From NCBI RefSeq assembly GCF_016920785.2, contig NW_024609884.1, positions 85,800,069 to 85,864,068 of the forward strand: 64,000 nt of DNA, written 5' to 3'. Both the position numbers and the translations under genes were made by a program. Source of the DNA: Ixodes scapularis. Taxonomy: Eukaryota; Arthropoda; Arachnida; Ixodida; Ixodidae. The notes under the pieces were generated by a model, which saw nothing but the letters and a program-made list of their open reading frames with translations, searched no databases and was not told the DNA's origin. Of the stretch, positions 1 through 11,546 are shown piece after piece; position 1 is the first letter of the stretch; every line of letters starts with the position of its first letter.

Positions 1-263
1 TGGCCATCACCGACTTGTTACGCTTGGTCTGTTCCCGCTTCTGATTCTCAGTATCGACGTCGATCATCGCCGCTACCTTCTACACTTATGCAGCACGAGC
101 GACGTCGCGACCGAAAATAGCTAGAAGAATCTCATCATGGTTTTTGGCGTCCATTCTGCGGCGTTCATGCGAATGAATCGCCGCACGTCAAATTATTTAC
201 GTAGAGTTTAGCGGCGTAACGAGCCTTGATAACTTCGCTCAAGCGATTAAAGGGGTAAGACAT
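1..263 (-). pseudogene. Tandem-duplicated unrecognised coding unit, copy A (frameshifted, runs off window)
   Basis: Reading the minus strand from the ATG at 263, a frame starts with Met-Ser and contains a Cys-Gly-Asp block. After a frame change it has AAEW and then DEILLAIF-RDVARAA, all matching copy B at 634-858 in the same order. At least one frameshift and in-frame stops break it, so it is probably a pseudogene here, although it continues past base 1 of the window. I do not recognise the family; it could be a retroelement gene or a tandem multigene family. The upstream DNA is duplicated with it, which points to duplication of a whole unit rather than a retrocopy. Confidence 0.35.
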
Positions 264-633
264 TGCTATGAGGACTAGAATCGACAATTCGAACGCGAAA
301 AAGAGTATGCAGACTCACACAGACGCCAACAACGTGACATTACATGGGTTTGTTGACGTGGGACCGCGATGCTTCTCGCTTGCACTCCACTGCGCATGCG
401 TTCGAACTGTCGTCTGCTCTTTCAAACTTGTGTAATTTTTGTCGTCAGCTCGCTCAAACAACAGCGGCCCGTAAAGCAAACGTTGACCCGGTAATTGCGA
501 TAAGAACTAAGTGCAGGCCTCAAAACGCTTTTGAAGGTTGGTTAGGGTAAGTATAGGCTAAGTGTAAACAGTAGATACACGAAGATGTTGATCATTGTGA
601 CCAGTGGCCATCACCGACTTGTAATGCCTGATT

Positions 634-858
634 CTACTTGCGGTTTTCAGTACCGACGTTTACCATCTCAGCTACGGTCCACGCTTTTGCAGCCCGAGCG
701 ACGTCGCGACTGAAAATAGCGAGCAGGATCTCATCGTGGGAGTCAGGCATTAGTGCCCATTCTGCGGCGTCCACGTGAAATGGATCGCCGCACGTCACAA
801 TATTCATGCAAAGTTTTGCCTTGTTAATTTTGCTGAAGCCGCTCAAGTAGTTAGACAT
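634..858 (-). CDS. Unrecognised 74-codon reading frame, copy B of the tandem pair
   Basis: An intact minus-strand frame of 74 codons begins with Met-Ser at 858 and ends at a stop near 634. It shares the Cys-Gly-Asp, AAEW and DEILLAIFSRDVARAA blocks with copy A about 603 bases away. I see no signal peptide, membrane segment or known domain. In copy A the homologous protein seems to run on past the point where copy B stops, so copy B may be truncated or may be a single exon. The frame being kept in one copy and broken in the other argues that it was once coding. Function unknown. Confidence 0.35.
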   Translation of the reverse strand: MSNYLSGFSKINKAKLCMNIVTCGDPFHVDAAEWALMPDSHDEILLAIFSRDVARAAKAWTVAEMVNVGTENRK

Positions 859-1010
859 TGCTAGGAGGACGTAGAATCAACGATTCCAACACGAAAAAAA
901 GCACGGGGACTCCCACCGACGCCGACAACAACGCAATTCAATGGTTTGTTTATGGGCGACGGAGGGCTTCTTGCCCACCGTCCACCGCGCATGCGCGGCA
1001 CCGGTGGCGT

Positions 1011-1490
1011 CCGCTAGGGGCGCTCCGGTTTGTTTGTAAGCATGAGTTGGTGAACTTTTCCTCTCTTCGCCTGGCGTTGCCTTCGCCTGCACTGCACACA
1101 ACTCGTGACACGTCCTGTCCTTCGACGCGCCGGACCGCCGCTATGGTGACTGCAAGGTATTCTATGGAACACGTACGTTTTGAAGCACAGCGTCTAGATG
1201 GCGCTCCAGTTATTTAGTGACTCTAGCTCTATGCAGAGCCGTATATGTAAAGAGTTTGGCCAGTCTATGATCTCGCCGCCGTAACGCCCGTCTCCCGAGT
1301 GAGCCAATCAGCCCGTGGCGCAGTACGAGAGGCATGAGCGCATGCGCGTGAACTCTCGGCTGCTCCCAGCTAAGCGAAGGGGGCCGCCATTTTCATTCAT
1401 TCGTCCCGCGGAATGCATGTAAATGACATCTAAATTTCGGTTCTTTCCTTTTATTTGGCAGGCTGCGGCAATAAAGTTATTCCTCGGTGG
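1011..1490. other. No gene recognised
   Basis: GC-rich, CpG-containing sequence with short open frames on both strands but no domain, splice pattern or repeat structure that I can support. It ends where a TTAA-type transposon end begins. Confidence 0.4.
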
Positions 1491-1491
1491 C

Positions 1492-1999
1492 TTAAAGGGA
1501 TGCTGAACCGAAATCTGGATTCCACAAAACAAACCGGCAAAAACGCGCAACGGGATGCTGCAAACACCAAAACATCACTCAAACAGCGATATCTCGGACG
1601 GATGACCGTATTTTGAAAAAAGGAGGCGCATTTGACAGAAATGTTCACTTCCTGTTTCTCCGAGAAGGAGAGGGAACAGCCTCGCGCGCGTCTTCTCCGC
1701 CTCGCCGCCTTGAGGCCACACCACCTAAAGCAAAGGCCGCAGCGCTCGGAGTTGTGACGTCACAGATTCACGACGAGTGGGCAGACCTGAAAGGAAAGCT
1801 TCTCCGCAACACACGCTCTTCACGAGGACGCCAAGCGGCAGATGCTCCGGCCTTTTTTTGCTTTTGTTTTTAGCTTTCTCCAAGCCCAGGGTACTCCCGG
1901 GGCAGTTGCCCAGTGACAATTTTTGCCTCCTTTGCGCACGGCGGCTTGCACAAGCCTCGCGGCGGGAGTGCGCGAACTGCTCTAACCGTCTCTCTTTTG
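1492..1999. mobile_element. TTAA-type element, one end only
   Basis: TTAAAGGGATGCTGAACCG at 1492 has the TTAA-AGGG form shared by the complete TTAA elements of this window. No matching right end (a CGGTTCAGCATCCCTTTAA type) is found before the hAT-like element at 2000, so the partner end has been lost or lies beyond a later rearrangement. Confidence 0.4.
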
Positions 2000-2734
2000 C
2001 AGTGATGTTCCATGCAGGGAATTTTCCCTTTTTCAGGGAATTGCCGGTCTCCATTTTGGTGAAAAGGGAAATGGGAATTTTAACACGTTCGCAGGGAATT
2101 TTGAGAATTAACGAGGATATCCGTGAAAAGCTCTAGAGGGAGCTAAACACACTAAAAAGTCGAGCGGTCCAAAAGTCTTAAAGGGACACTCAAGCGGTTT
2201 TTGGAGAAGCTACTTTTTGGTGCGATGGTGTTAAGGAAGTGTCAGTGAATGAGTATCTTCAGTTTTAGAAGGCAGAAACGCCTATTAATCACGCAGGAAT
2301 AAAATACGTGCGGACTCTTTTCTGTACTTGCGAGAACCAATGAAATTATCGTATGTTTGAAAATTGTGGCGGTCTTTTTAAAGTTTCGCTAAAAAAACAA
2401 TTTTCAGTTCATTTAAATATGTTGTGCATGATAATTTCACAAGACGTAAAATATTTCTAGTTTAGAATATGCGATAGCGCAATTATCGTTTCACAAACAA
2501 GGGACTACGTTTTCTATTTGCCTTCCTCCGCGGGGGGTGAATTTCCCGTTCCCCAGGGATGCGCGGAAGCGCACGTATCTCCGCGCGTTGCAGGCCGGCT
2601 CCTTCTATCCGCAAACTTGGCGTCGGTGGTGATCGTCGGAATGGACGGCCTGGTGAAAGCTGATCGTTCCGCCTAAAAGCGCTATCCTTGACTGTGAATT
2701 TTCGTCGTGTTTCGCTATGATAACCCAGCACGTA

Positions 2735-2900
2735 CTAGAAGGGAACATCCACCTACTCGTGCGGCGATGTCGTGGCGGCACTCTCAAGATAGCAGAAACG
2801 CCCGTGCCGTCGTGTTTGTTTACTTCGACTACAGTGGTGCTTTCTAAGCATTTGTGTCCTCGAGCATCGCCCGGATTTCTGATTTGGCGCATTTCATGCG
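2735..2900. repeat. Interspersed repeat, copy 1 (partner at 19640-19790, inverted)
   Basis: GTTTACTTCGACTACAGTGG followed by TGCTTTCTAAGCATTTGTGTCCTC and GCCCGGATTT reads as the reverse complement of 19662-19722 with moderate divergence. The nature of the repeat is unknown. Confidence 0.55.
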
Positions 2901-3263
2901 TGTGCTCAAGTTCAAGGTTTTACTGGCGCGTACCGTATAAAGGATACGAATTTTCACGCGTTTTCATCACCGGAGAAAAGTGATTAGTGTTAGCAATCCT
3001 GAACGCTCGCAACGTCTATCTGATCACGAAATCATATTTCTACGTTGCTATATCGCTGCTAAGATTACATTGTCTTTTATAACCGTAGAAAAGGCGTGTG
3101 GCGATATTTGTACTATTGCAATGTCGTGTATTAGAGTCGTGATCGTCCAAGACGGCGCTGCATCTTTTTATTTTATTTTTTTCATTCGCTGTACCCTGCA
3201 AGCCTATCAAAAAAAAAAAAAATAATAAAGCTTTAGACTACAAAACTGTCTGTCTATATTCTG

Positions 3264-3783
3264 TTACGGCATTGAGTAGCAGTGCGTCCCCTTTTTTAGA
3301 GGGGCCGCTGACACAGCTGACGGCGGCGTACAGAAGCGGTCGCCGTGCTGACGACCCGCTGCGCTTGTTGTAGTGGTTGCAGGTGTGTGTACGCGCGGCG
3401 CAGTGCGGTCGTTCCGGTCGCTCCGGTTGCAACGGACGCAGTCGTAGGTACGCGCTCGTTGCACATGTCTGAACCAGCCTTCCCCCCGTTCTCCCGAGGC
3501 GAAAGTCAACGTGGCGACATCGTTTGACATCACGTACCAGAGGTAACGCTGCGATGTCAAACGTTGGTTTGGTCACGACTTGCCCCGACCGCAAATCGAA
3601 GAACGCCCGAAAAGGTCTGCGTTTCGTCGTCCTCGGAACCCGAACATGACTCCGAAGCGCTGCTATCGTCCACATCGCACGTCGGATCGAGTGGCGTCAT
3701 AGGAAATCATCCCCAGGTCGGCTGTCCGCCGAAGAACTTCAACCTCTAACGGCGTCAGGTCCTCGAGCGTAGAGAACTCCGCC
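3264..3783 (-). pseudogene. Decayed reading frame, acidic N-terminal type, unrecognised
   Basis: Minus strand from the ATG at 3783: an N-terminus (MAEFSTLEDLTPLEVEVL) with a plausible start context, then a frame change into a Ser/Asp/Glu-rich stretch, and later a short Cys-rich piece (YDCVRCNRSD). The pattern resembles small acidic transposon-associated proteins with a C-terminal cysteine cluster, but I cannot name the family. Several frame changes mean it is not translatable as one protein. It lies inside the TTAA element and could be a remnant of that element's own gene or an older insert. Confidence 0.25.
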
Positions 3784-5171
3784 ATGATCGAAGCTCGAAT
3801 GACAAGGAGGTTCGGCCGATGCGGCTACCTCGGGATCACTGCGCGACGGAACGTCGTCCAACGCCATTGGCCCGAGATCCTTTTGATAAGCGTGCGACGA
3901 CCAATGAGAGTGGTTTCGTTTTCGGATGGATCCGAGGTTTGGCGGCCTTCAATTACATTTTTATTAAAGAAATAATCACCGTATGACTATACTTTTTGGT
4001 TTTTAGGGATACTTAAGGCGTCTAAATTCAGCAGTCATTATCAAAACACGAACTCAAAAACCACTTGACTGTCCCTTTAAGAAGAGAAAGGAAGTTGTGG
4101 TGCAGGAAAAAGGTGTCTGAACGATTCATTTTGAAGTAGGTTTAGGAAACTTCTACTTAACTTGAAGTACATTCTCCGCGTATGTACTTGTACATTATTT
4201 GAAATAATTTTTTACGGTACTTTCCGAGCAAAAGTACAACTTCCGACTTCGAGAAAGTACAACTTCCGAAATTTGAGAAAAAGAAAAGTGTATTGTTATG
4301 TAAAAACGCGCTATTGTTTTTCAAGATGTCATTTGGTAATTTCTTTGAGTGAAGTAATGGCGGCTATAAGACCGATGCAAATAAGTGCCTTATAGGCTGA
4401 CGGTGTTAAATAGTCTGTCAGCGAGAGTGAGATGACTACTCCGTGGCCCCTTTATTTTGGAAAATAACTGATGCACCCTCAATTACCCCCATGAAAGATT
4501 ATGTTAATCTTTCAGGGGGGGTAATTGACCCCCATGAAAGATTACTTGTAATTTACTTTGGAAGTACATGATATTTATAGTACTTTAGCTGAAGTAAATT
4601 GCACCCGATGTACTTACTACTTTACTTGAAGTACATAACCTCTCATTTGCTTTGTACTTTACATCAAGTACTTTTTAGGTGTACTTTACCAAACGCTGCT
4701 AAATTTTATAATATTTAGTTATTAAAAGCATAAACTGACCACCTTACCAAAAAGCCAGTATAACTTTTCACTCATAAAACTGGAAATCTAACTGGAATTG
4801 TTTCTGGAAACCTGAAATCCCAGTTCCGTAACCCACATAGCGAAAAGTTATACTGGGTTTCTCGGTAGAACAGTAACATTTTCTTCTCTTTAAACATGTG
4901 ATTTCACGCAGCTTTTGTGGTAAAATGCACGCATACTGGCCTGCTTGACCACATAAATTAGCTGATGTGAAAAAAAAGGCATCAAATGCAGGGTAATATG
5001 CTGGGATATTTCAAAATTTTGCAGGGAAAAAGTATCTCAAAAAGGGAATTTTTGTACCCAAGAAGGGGAATTCTTTGACATGGTATGGAACATCACTGGT
5101 CTTTTGTGTTTGGTGTGCTTGGCGGTTAACGCGTGGCGGTTGTGAAGTTACGGGCGGCTTTCGGGCTAGCC

Positions 5172-6150
5172 ATGCCTCATAAATGCTGTGTCCCTGAGTG
5201 CCATGGGAACTATGAAACGTCGTCGAAGAAAGTGTCTGTGCTGTGTTTAGTTCCCGGAGGATGAAGAACTGCGAAAAGTATGGGTGCGGGCTATTCCTCG
5301 AAAAAAAAAAAAAAAAAAAAAAAAAAACTGGTTCTATCGACGCATACCACAGTGAGAACTGTCATATCGTTTCACATTTTTTTTTAATTATTGAGTTTAT
5401 TTTTGTTGAATTTCATACTGACGTGGCAGCGAAGGCGACAAGCACAAGCTAGCTCTCGCTTTTAATTTTAGAAACGTGTCTTTGTAGCGCAAGCTCCCGT
5501 TTTCAAAACCGCGGTCAGGAGCCTGTAGCCTTCTCTTTATGTGGACCTCTTGTTTCTACATCTGTGGCGCATATTATTAAAGGAATCAATGAAATCGTCG
5601 AGGTCTCGAAATCTGAAAGAAATTTTAACATGGACGCCGAACAAAGGAACGCGACTCAGAGACAACTTTCAAGAACCAGTGACTTCTGCAGAGGACGATT
5701 CCAATGTGCATTTTTTGTGCAGTCTTTTTGACTGGCTGGACGCCTGGCTTGACATATGGAAGAGCGAGAACCTTACCAGTGGCACGCTAACGAAGGAGAC
5801 TTACGGAGCACTCCGTCAAACAACCCGTGCATTTGTAGAGATCGCCGAATCCTTCTGGGAAGGATTCAGACTGACAGCTTGGAAGACTGTTTCACATATC
5901 TATAAGGCAGCTTTATGAAGATGAAAATAAGCTGAGACTGCAGAGTACGTTGCCGACAACCCCGTGTGAAGGCGAGCGATGGGAGGAGCTTGACAAACAA
6001 GTAGACACTCCACGGCCCAGCTGAAACATACTATAGTTGCAGAAGAGGTTGTGTCACAAGCGATAAATTAGATCCTCCCAGTTTTAGTCTGGTACAAAGT
6101 TTATGCCGCTTTGAAAAGGCCGAAATGTCAAAAATGCAGGGCGGCGCCTA
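5172..6150 (+). pseudogene. P-element/THAP transposase, N-terminal and central part (split by insertion at 6150)
   Basis: The ATG at 5172 opens a THAP zinc-finger pattern: MPHKCCVPECHGNY, then after a frame slip DEELRKVWVRAIPR. THAP domains bind transposon-end DNA and are the N-terminus of P-element transposases. A 27-A run (5301-5327) interrupts it. A 125-codon frame at 5541-5918 has the DWLDAWLDIW and TKETYGALRQTTRAF blocks typical of the central part. Short out-of-phase pieces follow (IQTDSLEDCF; QLYEDENKLRLQS), then VAEEVVSQAIN, a stop, ILPVLVWYKVYAALK and a CQKC pair. Multiple frameshifts and stops show it is dead. At 6150 the frame runs into a foreign end and resumes at 33953. Confidence 0.75.
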
Positions 6151-6380
6151 CACTGTAAAACCGGTATCCCATAAAAAACGCTGTCCCTCTGATTTTGAAG
6201 GGGACAACGATACTTTCAGGGGGACAGTTCTTTTTAAGAGGGAAATGGAAAAATAAAATAGCAACATTCTAGAGGGACCCCAACATATTCAGAGAGACTG
6301 AGGAAACCGTTGGCTTGGTCCCTCTGAGTAGGAAAGACCGACAGAAAAATTCACGGGTCCCTCTTAACTGGACCTATGTA
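6151..6380. mobile_element. Left arm of the CACTGTAA-ended element (27.8 kb block)
   Basis: It begins CACTGTAAAACCGGTATCCC after TA at 6149-6150. GTCCCTCT, GGGGACA, GAGGGAC and GTCCCTCTTAA motifs recur in both orientations over the next 230 bases, as subterminal transposase-binding arrays do. The opposite arm (33037-33950) has the same motifs and ends CCGGGCTTAGAGTG before TA. Confidence 0.6.
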
Positions 6381-8111
6381 GTTGGGTCAAGAGGAGAGCT
6401 GCAGGCGCGCTAATCCACGGCAAAGAGTCCAGACGGTGCTAAGGCTTCGCGCCAATTCACGGAGAAAGCTGAAAACGGTCGTGGCCGGAGATTCGTTAGT
6501 GTCATGCTGCTCGTTTGACTTCCTTCGGGTGAGCAATCCTGTTATATTGACGCTTTTGTTTTGGGTACATTGCGGGTGGGAATAACGAGCCATTAATATT
6601 TTCACGCTGGCTGTGAAATTCACGAGCTTTGCATGTAGAGTGAGAGTTTTCAGCTGACTGCAGTAGTCCGCAGTCGCTTCCTGGATCTGCTCGTTCAGCT
6701 ATGACAAAGCGTCGCTAATCGTTTGCCCTGCCGTGAACCGCCAGGGCTGTCTTTCACACAAAACACGTTTAGGGGGCTAGAGTGTCCTTATGTGTACGTG
6801 CCTGTCTTAGGCTGGTTTTATCAGACCATTTTCTGTCCGATGCTTTTCTCTACTTTTTAATTTCGAACGCGCGTTCGTTCTTCTCCCAGCTCGAGCTGCT
6901 AGCTTTGGCACTGCTACGCCGACATTTTATTACCGGCAATTTCCTTGTATTTTATCCGTGAGCGTGCACCGTCGGCATCGGGTATACAAAGGATAGCATC
7001 ACCCTCCCTAAGCCTTAGGGAGGGTGATGCTCCTTAGTAAAGCAAAGCGAACATAAAGGAACCCTAGCTCGGGCAGTCAGTGTTCGTAAGCTTGGCTCGC
7101 CGATTTCTTTCTCGGTGTATACTCTAAATGCTTGCGGTTGATCGCCCAAGAGCGTTGATTGACGGAAACAATGTTGGCGATTTAGCGTTTGTTTGCCCTT
7201 AAAATTCATTACAGCAATTTACACCGCAACGTTATATTGTAGACATCGCTAGCATTGCAGTGATTATGAACTCTTGCTTCAAGTGGGAGGCGAGCAAAAA
7301 GCCATAGTGTGTGTGTATGTGTGTATGGTTGTGAGGGAGGGGGGGGGGGGCGAGCTTCTAATTCAAACCACACAAAAAAAGAAGAGAAAAAGGCTTTTTC
7401 CTCCGCGCGTTCGCCTTGCGTCGGCGTCGCGCCAGTCGCACCGTCTGCGGAAAGAGGGGAAAGGTGCACCGGTGGCCCATGAGCCCACTTGTTTTTGTAT
7501 ATTTCCTTGGCGTACTTTTTTGTTCGCTGTATTTTGATTGTCGTGCCGGCAAAAATACCGGCCTTTTCTTTTTTTCTTTTTCGGCGCCGACCATGCTTTT
7601 GTTTATGAAGATTTTATTTATGTTGTTTATTATCCTCTTTGTTTTCTGTGGCTGGTTGAATTACTTTTTTTCTGAATTGCACACCTGCAGTGATGGAAGT
7701 GCTGCGCCAGTTGCGCCAAATTGCGCCAAGGACGCAATCCTGGATTGCGCCTAGGACGCAATCCGAAGCTGAAACAAAGTAGAGTTGAATCGCACCAAAC
7801 TCTGGATGTAGTGCTGGTAAAGCCTCACCGTCCTTTTCGGAGCACAAAGCACTGCGCGACTCGCGCGACTGCGGTGTCTGCTCCGCGGGTGTCGCTTCTC
7901 TGCAGCGCGTCGGTGCATGCCAAGGAGCGCACTCAACGGGTTAACTCGCCGTGACCCGATCGTGACTTCGCCAGCACATCGAAAATGAATCGGAATTTTT
8001 GAAGCGAATATCAGATACCGCAATATTTGAAGCTGCTGCTGGAAAGACAACTCTAATCTGAACTAAAACATTCCACAACAGTGAGGGTCGTTAGATGCTG
8101 CTGCAGATACC
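6381..8111. other. No gene; short repeats and hairpins
   Basis: It holds a repeat end at 6843-7030, a T-rich stretch around 7560-7680, a short G run near 7339, and a small hairpin of GGACGCAATCC/GGATTGCG units near 7728-7765. Open frames here are short and compositionally biased. No splice-supported gene is seen. Confidence 0.45.
6843..7030. repeat. Interspersed repeat, copy 1, ending in a perfect 16-bp hairpin
   Basis: It shares TTTGTATTTT-CC-GAGCG, GTGC-GTGGGCATCGGGTA and ACAAAG-GATGGCATCACCC-type blocks with 26080-26225. At 6996-7030 GCATCACCCTCCCTAA is followed after three bases by its exact reverse complement. Confidence 0.6.
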
Positions 8112-8115
8112 TTAA

Positions 8116-8748
8116 AGGGATACAACGAAATTTCGGCGCTCAGTGTTTGGTCTATATGTGTTCAAAGGAGCAGTATCACATCGAACATACCGATATCTTG
8201 TTAAAAAAGTCTCGAAAAAAAATTTTAAAACGAATTAAACGATTAGCAAAGCACCTGGTGGATGTCGCTAACGCCTCGTTTGTAATGCCCGTCTAGGAAC
8301 CTTTACAGCTAGTGACGGAGGTTGTCTCGCCTCCGGCCAAGACGAGAGAAGAGGGGCAGGAGGAACTCCCCTCTTCCTGAGAATGCCTTTTGTGTGTCGC
8401 AGAAGTCGCTATTGTCCCCCTACAAGATTACAGAAGATTAACCCGTCACTCAAAATTCGTACAAAAGCAGCCGCTTCGGTCGCTGGAACGACTAGGCCAT
8501 CCTCTCGACGTCAGCGTCGCCGTAGCTTTGCTCGTCCTGAGACGACCTACGTCACGATCGCGTTGGATGTCACGTGGTCTACGCTGGGCCTTCTCCGAGC
8601 GCTTGCCAGAGTGGGCCGTTTATAACAAAAATTACAGCCACCAGGCTCAAAATACAAACGTGCAAGTATCATTTACGGATATTGTGGATCATATTCAACC
8701 TATTTCTGAACACGACGGGAATATTTCAAATTTCGTTGAAGTATCCCT
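8116..8748. mobile_element. TTAA-flanked MITE
   Basis: TTAA flanks at 8112-8115 and 8749-8752. The left end reads AGGGATACAACGAAATTTCGG; the right end reads inward AGGGATACTTCAACGAAATT. Length is 633 bp. An internal stem lies near 8315-8375. No transposase. Confidence 0.7.
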
Positions 8749-8752
8749 TTAA

Positions 8753-9629
8753 AAGAAGTGCAGGCTGGTAAAACTAAATATCCTGTACCATCAGAACTCA
8801 ATGTGACATATTTAATTGTATTTTTTTATCTGACGAGCAGAGAAACTTTATTTAAAAAAATGTTTTTTTGTGTGTGTGTTTACTTTGTTGAATTTTATAT
8901 ATCCTGTCTTAAAAAGGCGTCAGGCGCTGTGTTCCAATAATAGAGATGGGCTTTATATAGCAATGCAGCATTATTTCATGTTCAAGTAATATGCCATATG
9001 CCAGACCCTGCTCCAAAAGGGCCACTACCTGCTCCAAAACAACATTTTTTTCTGCTACAAGGCCTGCTCCAAACGGTCAAATGGCACTTCCATCACTGCA
9101 CCTGCAAAAATTTTATAAACGGATAATTGGTTCTTTTTTTTGTATTCCCAGGCGTGTTAGGGCTAGGTTGACTATGGACGTTAAATGACCGTTAAAAAAT
9201 CTTGTTTTTTAGAGTGAGGCAATGGCTACGAACGGTTGACATCAAGGGAATCAGACGGAGGTCCTGCACGGATTACTCGTGTGAAGAGCTTCACCGGGAC
9301 CCTCTGCACAGTGGAACGCACCACCCGGAGTAGTGTGCTTACTGCGGCCACCCGAACACCACTCACAACAAACTCGGTAATTATTAATTTTTTTTTTTTT
9401 TGTATTCTGGTAGGTAGGTAGGCTCTATTTACGTACCCTTGGCAGATACGTTGCTTCTGAAAAAAAAAATGAATAAATGAAAGCTTGCGCCGAAATGCCT
9501 ATAGAAATATATGTTTTTAGTTGATTATGTTGCTTACTAAAACATGCATCAGATCTCTTCTGCAGCTTGAAGCCGCAAATGGAATCCATGTTTTCCAAAG
9601 CACATGGGACTTCTAATGTTCCGCTACTG
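8753..9629. other. No gene; includes a hAT-like CTGCTCCAAA relic
   Basis: AT-rich sequence. At 9008-9080 the motif CTGCTCCAAA recurs three times with variants, matching the subterminal motif of the hAT-like elements at 47461-48081 and near 57000. I see no intact end here. Confidence 0.45.
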
Positions 9630-11055
9630 GGTGATTCCACGAGAGATCGAACCTGCAGGTCCACTCAATATTTTTATTTTTTTTTTTATTTTTTTTTATA
9701 TGTGATGTACACACAAATGAATCGTACGAAACTGAACTTTTTTTTTTTTTTTTTTCAAAAATGCGTTTTTACTACGAGAAAAAAAAAAAAATGTTCCAAG
9801 ATTGTGCGACGGCCCTGCTCCCACCGCGGACTGCATTAGTTACCACCTTTGCGGTCCTGTGGAAGGCAGGAAAAGGGTGCTAGGCCAAAAATGTTTCCTG
9901 TTTCACGTAGTACACCAAAGTTTAAGTCAACTGCATGCAATTATTATGTTCTTTATGGATTAAAAAATATATATAAAAAATTCATAACTTTAGACCAGGC
10001 GCAACAAATACACTAACTTTCAGGCCTTCTACCTCAATATGTATAGCATTAGCGACTTTGAAAACTATACATATTATAGGCAAGGGAATTTAAATTACAC
10101 CTGCAAAATATAAACTTCCAATAAAAAGATAAACATAGAAAAAAATATTTTTGAAAAAAAAACACATTTTCAAAAAAAAGCCCATATTGAAAAAACAAAA
10201 TAAACAAAAAACGGTCTCGATTTTATTACAACTCTGGGGTACAACTCTCCTTAGACCAGGCAAAAAGTAATGTACAAAAAACATGTTGCATCATTTGCTT
10301 GGTACAAAAGTTCTGAGCGCTCAAAGTGGCGGTTGCGAGGCGTCTTGACTACGGCGTTTTTCACTTCACCCCGGTGTTTTTCTTTTTTTTTTTTTTTTTT
10401 TAAGAGAAGTAATTTTTTTTTTTTTGCCAGAAATAAGAACTTTATGTGTTGTAGCTTGCTGTAATAAAAACATATTTCCAGATTTATTTCTTCTTTTTGT
10501 GTGGTTGTTTATGAAAGTTTACGCTCCTTAATCGCACTTGGACTTCGCATGTCTCGTTTATTAAAACTGCAGGGAATAAAAGAACGACGCCTCGGGTACA
10601 AGGCTACGGGGCGCTTATGTTATGGCGAAGCCAAGGAGGAGGTTCATTTACGTTTGCCACGCGGTATACGTGATTCGCGGTCGCCGTCGCTGTCAGGAGC
10701 TAGTAAGATATTTGAGCTCACGTTTGCCGCGGGCAAACGTACACACCCCCATTGGCTCCGCCGTAACATAAGCGCTCCGTACCCTTGTACTCGAGGCGTC
10801 GTGCCTCTATTCTCTACAGTTCTAACAAACGAAACTCGAGTAGACTTCAGTCTAACAGTTCCATGCGCTTGTTTCCTTACGTCAAAAACGTAACAACGAC
10901 CTAAATATGACGGCTCGTCAACGCCTCCCCTTGAAGAATATGCGGAGAGTCCACAACTCTGGGCGCATCAGGGTGCATTACTGCAACAGTTCAGCTAGAC
11001 TCTTTTCAAATGCGCGGTGGCAGAGTTGGTGTCGGCGCGTCAGTGATGTCATCTG
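9630..11055 (+). repeat. 1.4 kb interspersed repeat, copy 1 (inverted partner at 29277-30665)
   Basis: It runs from GGTGATTCCACGAGAGATCG to GATGTCATCTGG. Nearly the whole unit is found on the opposite strand at 29277-30665, including T-rich and A-rich tracts and an internal palindrome. The internal arms (10553-10627 and 10768-10840) are CG-rich inverted copies of each other. A 130-codon frame (10501-10893) is shared by both copies, but only because the repeat is shared. Class unknown; no terminal inverted repeat or target duplication is clear. Confidence 0.7.
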
Positions 11056-11089
11056 GGCCGGTTTTCTCGAAGCGATGGTAAACCCATTT
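11055..11089. repeat. 35-bp motif identical to 28782-28816
   Basis: GGGCCGGTTTTCTCGAAGCG followed by ATGGTAAACCCATTT is identical at both places and in the same orientation, although neighbouring repeats have diverged. Confidence 0.75.
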
Positions 11090-11546
11090 TGGTAAACCAC
11101 GGTGCCCAGGAAGGAAAACGTACCTAGGTACTGTAATAAACGGCTGGATATAGAACAACCATAATTATTTCTGACTGGGCAGTAAGATGCGCCATCTATC
11201 GGTGAAACAAGCCAGTCATTTTGTTTATCCTCTTTTTCCGCTGGTTGTTATCGATCTAGTATGGTATTTTAAGTCAAAATATAGTAATGTTGTACTTGAA
11301 GACCACTTTATTTGCTTCAGATGGTACGAAGAAATGTTTGCTACTATGCTAGAGTTTGTCGACGAATATTCGAAAATGTAAGAAACATTTCCTTCAATAT
11401 GTTTCGCCATAAACAACGCATAACTTTCCCGTGTGCCTTCCAGTCTGGCAACGCCGGTGCTGTAGTCTCGTTTTTGTTCCTTGCGACGCACGTTTCTGCG
11501 ATTCCTGCTGATCTCAACTGTTTGCCCCCTCTTCCGTTTGCCCAAC

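Larger units (their letters stand above)
1..1010. repeat. Diverged direct duplication, period about 603 bp
   Basis: TGGCCATCACCGACTTGT occurs at 1 and again at 604, and the order of shared blocks is then kept: the GAGCGACGTCGCGAC block, CCATTCTGCGGCG, ATCGCCGCACGTCA, AGACATTGCTA, and a GCGCATGCG block. Small indels and many substitutions separate the copies, so the duplication is old. Confidence 0.7.
2182..4076. mobile_element. TTAA-flanked transposon (piggyBac-like ends), nested in the hAT element
   Basis: It is flanked by TTAA at 2178-2181 and 4077-4080. The left end AGGGACACTCAAGCGGTTTT and the right end (reading inward) AGGGACAGTCAAGTGGTTTT match at most positions. The 1.9 kb interior carries a repeat also found at 19640-19790 and a decayed minus-strand frame (3264-3783). 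TTAA duplication is characteristic of piggyBac-type elements; no such transposase is visible, so this is probably non-autonomous. Confidence 0.7.
2000..5098. mobile_element. hAT-like non-autonomous transposon with 8-bp target duplication
   Basis: The left end CAGTGATGTTCCAT (2000-2013) is the reverse complement of the right end at 5085-5098. The flanks are ctcttttg at 1992-1999 and gtcttttg at 5099-5106, an 8-bp duplication with one mismatch. CA-G starts and 8-bp duplications are the hAT signature. Subterminal GGGAATTTT and CAGGGAA motifs recur in both arms. No transposase frame is seen. Its interior is largely a later TTAA element (2182-4076). It lies about 70 bases upstream of the THAP start codon of the P-element relic, so it landed in that element's 5' region. 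Confidence 0.7.

Noticed and set aside
10501..10893. Conserved 130-codon frame present in both 1.4 kb repeats
   Set aside because: Conservation is no higher than in the non-coding parts of the same repeat, and the frame runs through the internal palindrome.
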